Assembly (NCBI GenBank): GCA_963714875.1
Contig: CAVQQI010000008.1
Span: 1 to 64,000 of the forward strand
DNA: 64,000 bases
Direction of reading: 5' to 3'
From: JBAOHV01 sp963714875
GTDB taxonomy: Bacteria; Actinomycetota; Acidimicrobiia; Acidimicrobiales; Microtrichaceae
The translations under genes were made by a program, and so were the position numbers. Of the stretch, positions 56,918 through 63,930 are shown in pieces. Positions within the stretch are counted from its first letter, which is position 1, and each line of letters opens with the position of its first letter. Below the pieces are notes generated by a model. It saw only the letters and a program-made list of their open reading frames with translations, was not told the origin of the DNA and searched no databases.

Positions 56918-58250
56918 AGCGGCGGGCGAGGACGCGCACCCTCAGGCCCTCGGGCTGTGTGAAGGGCCGGGCCGTCACGCGGACTCCCCGCCGGCCGGGT
57001 TCGACGTTCAGCTCGAACCGGTTGACCCAGTTGGACACCATCTCCACGGCGATCAACTCTCCGAGCGCGGCACCGGTGCACCGGTGGGCGCCGCTGCCGA
57101 ACGGCAGGACCCGTCGTTTCAGATCCGCGGCCCCGGCGCGGAGAAAGCGGTTCGGATCGAACTCGGTCGGGTTCGGGAAGAACTCCTCGTTGAGATGGTC
57201 GCTCGCGATGACGACGAGGATCTCGTCGTCCTTGCGGATCCTGTAGCCGGCGAACTCGAAATCCTGATCGGCGAATCGGAGTACCACGGAGCCCGGTGGG
57301 TTCAACCGCACCGTCTCGAGGAACGCGGCGCGGAGGTACTTCTGGCTTGCCGGGTCGACCGGACCGTCGGCGTCCGCGGACAGGGCATCGTGCTCCTCCC
57401 GCACACGGGCCAGGGCGTCCGGATTGGTCAGGAGGCGGTAGAGGAGGAACGACGCGGCCGACGCAACGGTGTCGAACCCCGCGAGGTACGCGCCGTAGGG
57501 CACCGAGACGAGGTCGCGGTCGGTCCACTCGCCGATCTCGGGGGGCGGCGGGAAGTCGAGGTAGTGGCCCACCAGCGTCGACGCGATCCGCTCCGGGTCC
57601 GAGCGGATCTTCGCGACCAGCTCCATCAGGTGGGCCCGCATCCGCTTCTGGACCGATCGGTAGGCCGGGTTGCGCAGGATCATCCGGGGGGCGTGCCCGA
57701 ACGTGGCCCAGATCATCGTGTGGACGACCAGTGCCAGGTCGCGTTTGCTGAACGGGAACGGTTCGCCGTTGAGCAGGCGGGACAGCACGTCGACCGTCTG
57801 GGTCTGCGCCTCGCTGAGCACGTCGAGGCGGACACCCGGCTCCCATCGGCGGGTGTGCTCGTCGAGCCACGCCTGGATCTCGTCGCGCCGGGTCGACTCG
57901 AGGCTGTGGTTCATGAACTGGTGGTGGGCTTTGCGGATCGTCTGGCGGTTCGGGCCGTCGATCATGCTCGGCAGCTGGCTGTCCATCTCGTGGTCGAGCA
58001 CGTGCATCGAGGTGCTGGTCCGCAGCCCTCCGTCCTTCTGCAGCAGTGAGATCGCGTCCGGGCCGCAGAGACAGGTCAGCTCGAGGGTCGCCATTCGGAG
58101 ACGGAAGGCGTCCCCGTAGGTGGCGCGTGACGTGGTGAGGAACGGGAGAACGTCACCGACGAACGGACGAACCGGGCCGACGATCGGCCAGGACTTCACC
58201 AGCGGCGGACGCGATGCCGCCGATCGGTCGGGTGCGTAGTGAGTGGCCAT
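56916..58250 (-). CDS. Cytochrome P450
   Basis: 444 residues, unbroken. I-helix oxygen-activation region YGAYLAGFDTVASAASFLLY, ExxR in FLETVRLNPPGSVVLRF, and heme-binding loop VLPFGSGAHRCTGAALGELI with the Cys ligand. AAGGAA precedes ATG 58250. Soluble bacterial class needing ferredoxin partners, none encoded here. Its gene lies downstream of a TetR gene on the same strand; its 3' end is the target of the TA-cassette insertion but the stop codon was regenerated. Confidence 0.92.
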   Translation of the reverse strand: MATHYAPDRSAASRPPLVKSWPIVGPVRPFVGDVLPFLTTSRATYGDAFRLRMATLELTCLCGPDAISLLQKDGGLRTSTSMHVLDHEMDSQLPSMIDGPNRQTIRKAHHQFMNHSLESTRRDEIQAWLDEHTRRWEPGVRLDVLSEAQTQTVDVLSRLLNGEPFPFSKRDLALVVHTMIWATFGHAPRMILRNPAYRSVQKRMRAHLMELVAKIRSDPERIASTLVGHYLDFPPPPEIGEWTDRDLVSVPYGAYLAGFDTVASAASFLLYRLLTNPDALARVREEHDALSADADGPVDPASQKYLRAAFLETVRLNPPGSVVLRFADQDFEFAGYRIRKDDEILVVIASDHLNEEFFPNPTEFDPNRFLRAGAADLKRRVLPFGSGAHRCTGAALGELIAVEMVSNWVNRFELNVEPGRRGVRVTARPFTQPEGLRVRVLARR

Positions 58251-58321
58251 CTCGTCATTCCTTCGGATTCGGGCGGTGGGTGCACCGCTGATCAGGCTCC
58301 CTGCGGTGCGTGTCGGCAGGG

Positions 58322-58963
58322 TCAGGCGCGTGCTCCCGAGGCGTTGAGCTGGACCAGGAGGTCGAGGCGACGCCGACGGGCCGCCGCTGGAGCATCGTCG
58401 GTGGCCAGCAGGCCGAACATGCCGGCGAGGAAGGTCATGGTCAGATCGACCGGATCGATCCCCGGGGCACGGTCGGCGATCGCAGCAACGAGCATCAGGC
58501 CCAGCGGGTGGTCGTCGACGTCGTGGATCTGCGCGAAGTCGGGTCGGAACTGCGCTGCGCACAGGTCGCGGACCAGCCGACGCCCGAGTCGCTGCTCTGC
58601 GGCGAGCACAGCGTCGACGACGGCGGAGAACACGCCCTCGAGCGGGCCGCCCTGACCGCTGCTCGCGAGCGCAGCGTCTGCGATACGCCGCTCCTCGATG
58701 AGCAGCAACTCGCGCAGGACCTCGTCCTTGCCGGCGAAGTGCGCGTAGAACGCGCCGCGGGACACACCGACGCGTTCGGCAATCACCGCGATCCCGGTGT
58801 CGGCGAAGCCGCGCTCCTCGAACTCCTTGACCGTCTCCTCGAACAGCCGGGCCCGCGTGGCCTCGCGCTGCACCGAACGGCGAGTGCCGCCCTTCGAGAC
58901 CGGTCCTTGGCTGACCTCCACCGCTGCCTCCACGAGCAAGAGGCTGACATCTGTCACTGACAT
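58322..58963 (-). CDS. TetR family transcriptional regulator
   Basis: 213 residues. HTH: ATRARLFEETVKEFEERGFA, then IAVIAERVGVSRGAFYAHFA. About 70 bp upstream of the P450 gene on the same strand, so probably cotranscribed. The start may lie further in, since palindromes of an operator cover ATG 58963. Confidence 0.85.
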   Translation of the reverse strand: MSVTDVSLLLVEAAVEVSQGPVSKGGTRRSVQREATRARLFEETVKEFEERGFADTGIAVIAERVGVSRGAFYAHFAGKDEVLRELLLIEERRIADAALASSGQGGPLEGVFSAVVDAVLAAEQRLGRRLVRDLCAAQFRPDFAQIHDVDDHPLGLMLVAAIADRAPGIDPVDLTMTFLAGMFGLLATDDAPAAARRRRLDLLVQLNASGARA

Positions 58964-58969
58964 GTGTCA
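58945..58969 (-). promoter_or_regulatory. Tandem TGACA-N2-TGTCA operator
   Basis: Two palindromes, TGACATCTGTCA (58945-58956) and TGACATGTGTCA (58958-58969), are separated by one base, a 13-bp period. They overlap the assigned start of the TetR gene, which suggests autoregulation of TetR-P450. Confidence 0.65.
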
Positions 58970-59209
58970 ATGAAGTCGGCGAGACCGTGCTGACCTGCCG
59001 CTGGGCGATGATCGGCGGTCGCGGGCCCGGTGGCTCGACAGCGTGTTCGGTGTTCGTGCCTGCATCCTGGCCTCTGCCAGATCCTCTGCCGGATCCGGTC
59101 GAAGCGGACGTCACGGGACGGTACGACGCGTTACGGCGAATCGCCTGGATCCCTTGTGGGACAGGGGGAAACGGCACTCAGCGGGACGGGCCGGAACGAG
59201 GTTCGTCGA
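58964..59209. other. Non-coding approach to site D
   Basis: No gene seen. The stretch around 59075-59130 (CTCTGCCAGATCCTCTGCC and following) resembles 21122-21165 in front of site C, so the similarity of the two sites extends upstream of the tRNA remnant. Confidence 0.45.
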
Positions 59210-59277
59210 CTCATGACCCGAAGGTCGCAGGTTCAATCCTGCCACCGCCACCGCCACTGCCACCGCCACCGCCACCA
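59210..59277 (+). repeat. tRNA-fMet 3'-half repeat, degenerate (attachment site D)
   Basis: CTCATGACCCGAAGGTCGCA follows the tRNA with one substitution, then GGTTCAATCCTGCC lacks one base of the T-loop. The acceptor part is expanded by CCACCG-type hexamers before GCCACCATCGAGAA. Downstream bases match site C. Confidence 0.75.
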
Positions 59278-59292
59278 TCGAGAATCCCTTGC

Positions 59293-59318
59293 AGCGGCAC
59301 TCCTCCGGGTCTGCCGCT
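59293..59318. terminator. Hairpin after site D
   Basis: AGCGGCA...TGCCGCT, 7-bp stem, same position as the hairpin at 21247-21272, with a compensated base pair. Confidence 0.45.
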
Positions 59319-59500
59319 CGGGTTTCGGCTCGGCGGTAGCGACGAGGGACGGGAGTCTGGGGTCGACGGTGGATCCGTCGCTGCGGAGATGTCGATCTCG
59401 TCCACGACGCGACGGAACAGCTCGGCCTCGTTCTCCTCGGAGTCCTCGGTGATGTGGAATCCGTGGACCTGGGCTCGTCATCGACCGAGAAGCGGCCGAC

Positions 59501-59628
59501 GAGTTCCGAACCTCGACGTCGTCGAGCTCGACTGCGGCCCATCGATCACAGACGAACTCCCTGACGAAACGAACGCAGTCATCCTCCGCTGGCTCGACGA
59601 CAGCGGCAGGTCGCGTCCCGAGCGCTGA
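59501..59628 (+). pseudogene. 3' fragment of the epoxide hydrolase gene
   Basis: Encodes NLDVVELDCG, ITDELPDETNAVILRWLDD and the same ending GRSRPER as the gene at 39721-40677, with a few substitutions. Nothing of the catalytic region is present. Confidence 0.7.
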
Positions 59629-59743
59629 CGTTCATCCACCGCTCGGCGGGTGCTGCAGTCCGCTCCGTTCGATCACCCGGAACCGCGGTCGACTGAAGCT
59701 GCAGCAGATCCGGCCTGGTGCCGCCGCCGGAGCGGCCGGATCC

Positions 59744-60229
59744 TCAGTGGCCGCTCAGGATGTTCTTGATCACCGCAATCGTCGCCGCCAACAGGAGCAC
59801 CACCCCGGCGGAGACCAACGCGCGCACACGGCTCACACCGCTGGCACGGGCGACGCCGTAGCCAGCTGCGCCGATGAGGAGACAGAGGATCGTCCGAACC
59901 GCATCGAACTCGGCGGTTGCGTCGAGCAGCACGATCGGAACGGTGGCGATCGCCGCCACGCACGCTGCGCCAGCCAGTTGGGCCGCGACGGTCTGTGCGT
60001 CGTGTCGATCCAGCTGGCCCGCCGCGAACAGTCGCGCCGACACTCGGAACGCAAAAGCGTGCGCCAACGCGAGACCGATCGTCGTGCCCCACACGAGTCC
60101 GAATGCCCGGACGTGCCCGTGATCGGCGTCCTCACCCAATGCGATCAGCGCGGCAAGCAGGCACACGGCCACGTACAACGCCATGACCGATGCCTCCTTG
60201 CGGAGCTCCACATCGTGCGCGCTGCTCAT
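59744..60229 (-). CDS. Integral membrane protein of unknown function
   Basis: 161 residues from MSSAHDVELRKEASV. About five hydrophobic segments (MALYVAVCLLAALIALG, GLVWGTTIGLALAHAFAF, AAQLAGAACVAAIATVPIVL, ILCLLIGAAGYGVA, LVSAGVVLLLAATIAVIKNI). No motif recognised. Divergent from the duplicated block. Confidence 0.65.
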   Translation of the reverse strand: MSSAHDVELRKEASVMALYVAVCLLAALIALGEDADHGHVRAFGLVWGTTIGLALAHAFAFRVSARLFAAGQLDRHDAQTVAAQLAGAACVAAIATVPIVLLDATAEFDAVRTILCLLIGAAGYGVARASGVSRVRALVSAGVVLLLAATIAVIKNILSGH

Positions 60230-60282
60230 CAGGTCGAGCATAGGATCCGCCGACGCGGGCACCATGGGGCGCAGCGCGCACC

Positions 60283-60594
60283 ATGCGCACATCCCGGCGC
60301 CGGGACGGTTCGGTGAACCGCCGACCTGTGGGCGAGCTGTCGTTCCCGTCGGGACAACGGCTGGTGGTCGAGCTTCGCAAGGGGAGGCCATGGAGACGCC
60401 CGGTGGGGACGGCACCATTCCGGCAGGCCGCCGGGACCTCCACGCCGGCGGTGGAGCAGATGGTGGGGGTGACGGCTGGCGGGGAGCTGATCGACGGTGC
60501 AGGTCGGTATCCCTTTTGGCGTGCGGTTCGTCGTGATGGTGGACAGGTTGTCCGCCGGCTCGTCGAGTCGGAGCGTGAAGGAGGATCGTCATGA
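60283..60594 (+). CDS. Small hypothetical protein of the duplicated block
   Basis: 103 residues; the C-terminal half (GGELIDGAGRYPFWRAVRRD, then GGQVVRRLVESE) is conserved in copy 1 (about 15949-16058) where no start remains. The stop overlaps the ATG of the YgaP-like gene as ATGA, which supports it being real. Family unknown. Confidence 0.45.
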   Translation: MRTSRRRDGSVNRRPVGELSFPSGQRLVVELRKGRPWRRPVGTAPFRQAAGTSTPAVEQMVGVTAGGELIDGAGRYPFWRAVRRDGGQVVRRLVESEREGGSS

Positions 60595-60812
60595 CGTTCG
60601 TGAACGAAGCAGGCTGGGACCGGATTGCCCGGGTGGTGGCTGGGATCGTGTTGCTGGCGGTCGGATTCGGTGTGGTCGGAGGTACGGCCGGCACGGTGCT
60701 CGGAGTCGTGGGCCTGGTTCCACTGCTGACCGGGCTCGTCGGCTACTGCCCGATCTACCGCCTGCTGCACGTGAGCACGAACCACCGGGACGAGTCGTCG
60801 ACCACGGCATGA
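60591..60812 (+). CDS. YgaP-like (DUF2892) small membrane protein, copy 2
   Basis: 73 residues, two hydrophobic helices, ending LLTGLVGYCPIYRLL then a short tail. GAAGGAGGA precedes the ATG. It is followed by the sigma factor gene after 46 bp, so probably part of that regulon or operon. Confidence 0.82.
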   Translation: MTFVNEAGWDRIARVVAGIVLLAVGFGVVGGTAGTVLGVVGLVPLLTGLVGYCPIYRLLHVSTNHRDESSTTA

Positions 60813-60858
60813 CCCCGGGCCGGCGGGCATCCACACCAGTTGTGCCAGGCTCCACGCA

Positions 60859-61638
60859 GTGAACGATGTGGGCGAGCCGCAGCCGGTGCCACCTGACGAA
60901 GCGACCTTGGCCGCAACGCTGATCGACCTCTATCCCTTCGCGTTGTCCGTGACCCGCGACCCGGACCTGGCTGCCGACCTGATCCAGGACGCCTGGTTGC
61001 GGGCCGCCCGGTCGGCGGGCCAGTGGCGCGGCGACGCCCCGTTGGCGTCGTGGCTGCGCCGCATCATCCACAATCTCGCGATCGACTCGGCTCGCCGTTC
61101 GGCGCGTGAGGTCCTCGTCGACGAGGTCGAGCAGCGTTGGCGGGACGACGACTACAGCGTCGACGCCGCGGTCGTGGCCGAACGGGCCCAGGTTCGTGAG
61201 GAGCTCGAGGACGCGCTCGCTCGCCTGCCCTTCATCTATCGCTCGGCGGTGACACTGCACGACGTCGAGGGGTGGACCGTCGCCGAGATCGCCGACCTGC
61301 TCGAGGTCGGTCTGCCCGCAGCCAAGCAACGTCTGCGGCGAGGCCGGATGATGCTCGTCACCGCACTCGCTGACGGCCAGGATCGCCGGGACAACCTGAA
61401 GGGAGTGCCCATGCGTTGCTGGGACGCACGACAGCACGTCTCCGAGTACCTGAACGGCGATCTCGACCCCGGGACCGCTGCGCTGCTCGAGCGGCATCTC
61501 GAGGTGTGTCCGACCTGCCCGCCGCTGTACGCGTCGTTGGTCGGCGTGCGCGCCGAACTGGGCGGGCTACGAGACTCCGATGCGGTCGTACCTCCTGCGC
61601 TGGCCGGCCGTCTGCAGGGCCGGTCGACCTCGACCTGA
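60859..61638 (+). CDS. ECF sigma factor fused to a zf-HC2 anti-sigma domain
   Basis: 259 residues from GTG 60859. Region 2: DPDLAADLIQDAWLRAARSA and SWLRRIIHNLAIDSARR. Region 4: LPFIYRSAVTLHDVEGWTVA, then EIADLLEVGLPAAKQRLRRG. From residue 184 the chain continues without stop as MRCWDARQHVSEYLNGDLDP then LLERHLEVCPTCPPLY, the HxxxCxxC zinc motif of anti-sigma factors. An internal ATG (61410) has AAGGGAG 7 bp upstream, so a separate anti-sigma protein may also be made. The zinc site suggests redox control. Confidence 0.85.
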   Translation: MNDVGEPQPVPPDEATLAATLIDLYPFALSVTRDPDLAADLIQDAWLRAARSAGQWRGDAPLASWLRRIIHNLAIDSARRSAREVLVDEVEQRWRDDDYSVDAAVVAERAQVREELEDALARLPFIYRSAVTLHDVEGWTVAEIADLLEVGLPAAKQRLRRGRMMLVTALADGQDRRDNLKGVPMRCWDARQHVSEYLNGDLDPGTAALLERHLEVCPTCPPLYASLVGVRAELGGLRDSDAVVPPALAGRLQGRSTST

Positions 61639-61651
61639 GGGGAGTCGGGGG

Positions 61652-62221
61652 TCAGCGCATCGCCTCGATGAGCAGTGCGCCGGCGAAGGCGAAGAACAGG
61701 ATCGAGGCGCCGATCCTCACCGCTCGTTCGGGCAGGCGGGCGCCGAGTTGTTGGCCGACGATGATCGCGACGGCGTCGGCGGCGACCATGCCGAGGGTGG
61801 ATCCCAGCCAGGTGCCGAACAGACCCTCGGTCGTTGCGAGGGTGATCGTGGCGAGCATCGTCTTGTCGCCGAGCTCGGCCAGGAAGAAGGCGCCGCCGAC
61901 GGCGAGGATCACGTTCCGGGTCGGTCTCGCGGCGCGCTCCTCGTCGTCCTCGCTGAGCTTGTCGCCCCGCAGGGTCCAGATCCCGAATGCCACGAACGCT
62001 GCTGCTGCCGCGAGGGTGATCGCGGTCGTGGGGATGGCGACTCCGAGCGCTGCGCCGACCAGGACAGACACTGCGTGCACCAGTCCGGTCGCGACGGTGA
62101 TGCCGATCAGAACCGGTAGTGCCGGGTACCGGGTCGCGAAGGCCAGCGCCATCAGTTGGCTCTTGTCGCCGAGCTCGGCGATGAAGATCACCCCGAAGCT
62201 CAACAGGAAGGCTGCCCACAT
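61652..62221 (-). CDS. GDT1/TMEM165 (UPF0016) family Mn2+/Ca2+ transporter
   Basis: 189 residues with two homologous halves, each carrying the signature: FIAELGDKSQLMALAFATRY in the first helix pair and FFLAELGDKTMLATITLATT in the second. About six membrane helices. The family exports Mn2+ or Ca2+ in exchange for protons. ATG 62221 chosen; convergent with the sigma/anti-sigma gene (13 bp apart). Confidence 0.88.
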   Translation of the reverse strand: MWAAFLLSFGVIFIAELGDKSQLMALAFATRYPALPVLIGITVATGLVHAVSVLVGAALGVAIPTTAITLAAAAAFVAFGIWTLRGDKLSEDDEERAARPTRNVILAVGGAFFLAELGDKTMLATITLATTEGLFGTWLGSTLGMVAADAVAIIVGQQLGARLPERAVRIGASILFFAFAGALLIEAMR

Positions 62222-62429
62222 GTGACGATCTCGTCGGCTGGGCACCGAGGGGAAGCGCGACCTGCGGCAGCCTTCGACCCGGCGCAGACATCGTGCACCA
62301 CGTGGAAGGTTCCGCGCGCCCGCTGGTCCTGCTGTCAGCGGAGCCTCGGCTGTTCAGGACGTGGAGTCGGCGTCGACACTCAGGACGGTGCCATCGGTCG
62401 GACGAGCGTCGACGGTCGACACACCACGC
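62222..62429. other. Leader of GDT1 gene and end of duplicated block
   Basis: The 145 bp upstream of GDT1 are conserved in both copies. I saw no recognisable metal riboswitch core. Beyond 62366 the sequence enters the dehydrogenase shard. Confidence 0.4.
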
Positions 62430-62593
62430 CGTGGCCGACCGTCAGGGACCCGTGGGCGGTCTGGAGCATTTCGGGTACGGCCCCGAGGGTGGCCCAGTCG
62501 AGATCGCTGGCGAACGGAACGGTCTGGCGCACCGGAACACACACGTACTCGGCGTAGCCGCCGTCGAAGGTGCGGCCCATGCCGCCCATCATA
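62430..62593 (-). pseudogene. Internal shard of a zinc-type alcohol dehydrogenase
   Basis: MGGMGRTFDGGYAEYVCVPV, then RQTVPFASDLDWATLGAVPE and MLQTAHGSL is the segment around residues 85-145 of quinone oxidoreductase-like dehydrogenases. The parts before and after are absent. Confidence 0.6.
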
Positions 62594-62679
62594 CGCAGCG
62601 ACCGCTCGAGGCGATGCGCCAACCAGCCACACTCATCGGCCGGACGAGATCGACGACGTCGGCCCGACGCCAGCCCCAG

Positions 62680-63682
62680 CCGCCCGGCAGCGTGGCACGG
62701 CACCACGCCGTGCGCCGACTCGCTCGAGGTGCCAGGCCGCGTCGTGAACGGTGCCACGTTCACGATGGGCGTCAACCTGATCGCGAACAGCGGTGCCGCC
62801 ACCGGACCCGTCTCGGCCGACATCGACGTGCCGTCGGGTCTGGAGTTCGTCGGCGCCGGCAGCGGCACCACCTGCACCGCCGTCCCGGCCGTCCCCGGCC
62901 GCCAGCGCTGCTTCCTGAACGCCAGCCTCGACAACCCGGTGGCCAGCAACATCGTCGGGCGCGTGCTCGGCGCATTCCTGCCGACGGGCTTCCCGACGAT
63001 CAACGTGCAGCTCCGGCCGACCGTCGACTTCACCGACCTGACCGTTCGCGTCGGCGTCGACTCGGCCAACTCCACCGTCGGACGTACCACCACCACGTTC
63101 AACCCGCGGCCGCCCGGACCCGACGTGGGCATCGTGATGAACGGCCCCGAGCTCACCCAGAACCTGTGGTTCAGCGAAGGCGCAGGACTGAGCCAGAACC
63201 GCTACCAGTTCGCGGTGGACAACGCACCCCGTCGGCGAGGGCGAGCCGAGTGGTGCAGCTCTGAGCGGTTCAGCCCGAACGCTTCGACCTTGACCAGGAC
63301 GTGGCCCGACGTGGGATGGGGACGGCAGGTGGTCGGCCCGACCCTCGTGCCGGCGCAGTACTCCGACAACACGTTGTGCATCAACGCCACACGTGTCCCG
63401 CTCACCAACCAGTGGGTCGGCACCTCACGGGTCGACTTCGTCGCCGGACCGGTGTTCGCCCCCGGCGTCCCGCTGGACTTCCCGGTCCTGCAGCCCCGGC
63501 CGGTCTCGGCGCCCGCCGGAACCATCGCCGCGCCGACGCTCAACCCCGACGGCTCGCTGTCGGGCTCTGCTGCCGGCGCCAACCCCGAGCTGGCGCTCAA
63601 CGGCGGCACGACCTACCAGGTCGACTGGAACGTCGGGCAGGTGCCCGGCGTGACCTGCGTGGACAACAACCTCTGCCCGTAG
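62680..63682 (+). pseudogene. Secreted DUF11-like beta-sandwich protein, 5'-truncated and interrupted
   Basis: The frame encodes repeated beta-rich segments (GATFTMGVNLIANSGAATGP, FVGAGSGTTCTAVPAVPGRQ, FTDLTVRVGVDSANSTVGRT) typical of extracellular repeat proteins, ending NVGQVPGVTCVDNNLCP. The signal peptide and start are missing: upstream lies the dehydrogenase shard. About 100 bp of foreign sequence (63226-63330) splits it between QFAVDNA and VVGPTLVPAQYSDN without breaking the frame. Confidence 0.55.
63241..63312 (-). pseudogene. N-terminal shard of a zinc-type alcohol dehydrogenase
   Basis: TSGHVLVKVEAFGLNRSELH matches residues 25-45 of the same dehydrogenase family as the shard at 62430-62593. 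It is embedded in the secreted-protein gene in the opposite orientation. Confidence 0.55.
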
Positions 63683-63756
63683 TCAAGGGGGAGTGACCAC
63701 AGCGCGGTCGGCCGGGGACGACTCGTCCCCGCCCGACCGCTGCTGCGGCCGTCGGC

Positions 63757-63930
63757 TCACGCGGTCGGCGCTCCGACGAGCCAGTGGCCGATGTCGGCGA
63801 CCGCCGACTCGACGCCGTCCTGGTCGGCCAGGCCGAGCGCGGAGTCATCGAAGATCACGACCACACGCACGAGACGGCAGGCGACGAGGAGTACTCGGAA
63901 GCGACGGTGGACGGGGGGATCGAGGCGAAG
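63757..63930 (-). CDS. Partial hypothetical protein, C-terminal end
   Basis: On the minus strand RFRVLLVACRLVRVVVIFDD, then SALGLADQDGVESAVADIGH and WLVGAPTA ends at a stop at 63757. The composition looks like real coding sequence. No start is visible before an in-frame stop near 63937, so the 5' part is frameshifted or beyond the window. From 63938 to 64000 I see nothing. Confidence 0.35.
   Translation of the reverse strand, partial: LRLDPPVHRRFRVLLVACRLVRVVVIFDDSALGLADQDGVESAVADIGHWLVGAPTA

Larger units (their letters stand above)
55922..56930. mobile_element. Toxin-antitoxin cassette with terminal inverted repeats and target duplication
   Basis: About 1 kb. The ends are 40-bp inverted repeats (55939-55978 and 56878-56917, two mismatches). 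The outer flanks carry the same 15-mer in direct orientation, TCAGCGGCGGGCGAG, at 55910-55924 and 56916-56930; the right copy includes the P450 stop codon. The left end has a 17-bp unit (GAGTTCGGCGGCAAGGT) twice in tandem. Inside are only the antitoxin and MazF-like toxin genes and a terminator; there is no transposase. It looks like a non-autonomous, MITE-like insertion. Confidence 0.6.
60486..62366. repeat. Duplicated block, copy 2 (intact)
   Basis: Nearly identical to 15949-17534 apart from 300 bp absent there and a few substitutions or indels. Contains the YgaP-like, sigma and GDT1 genes. Confidence 0.9.

Noticed and set aside
59240..59276. CRISPR-like short repeats
   Set aside because: The units are hexamers without spacers inside a tRNA remnant; no cas genes are present anywhere in the window.
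62222..62366. Metal-sensing yybP-ykoY-type riboswitch before GDT1
   Set aside because: The leader is conserved in both copies, as expected for a recent duplication, but I could not find the GGGGAGUAG-type core or the paired helices of that class.
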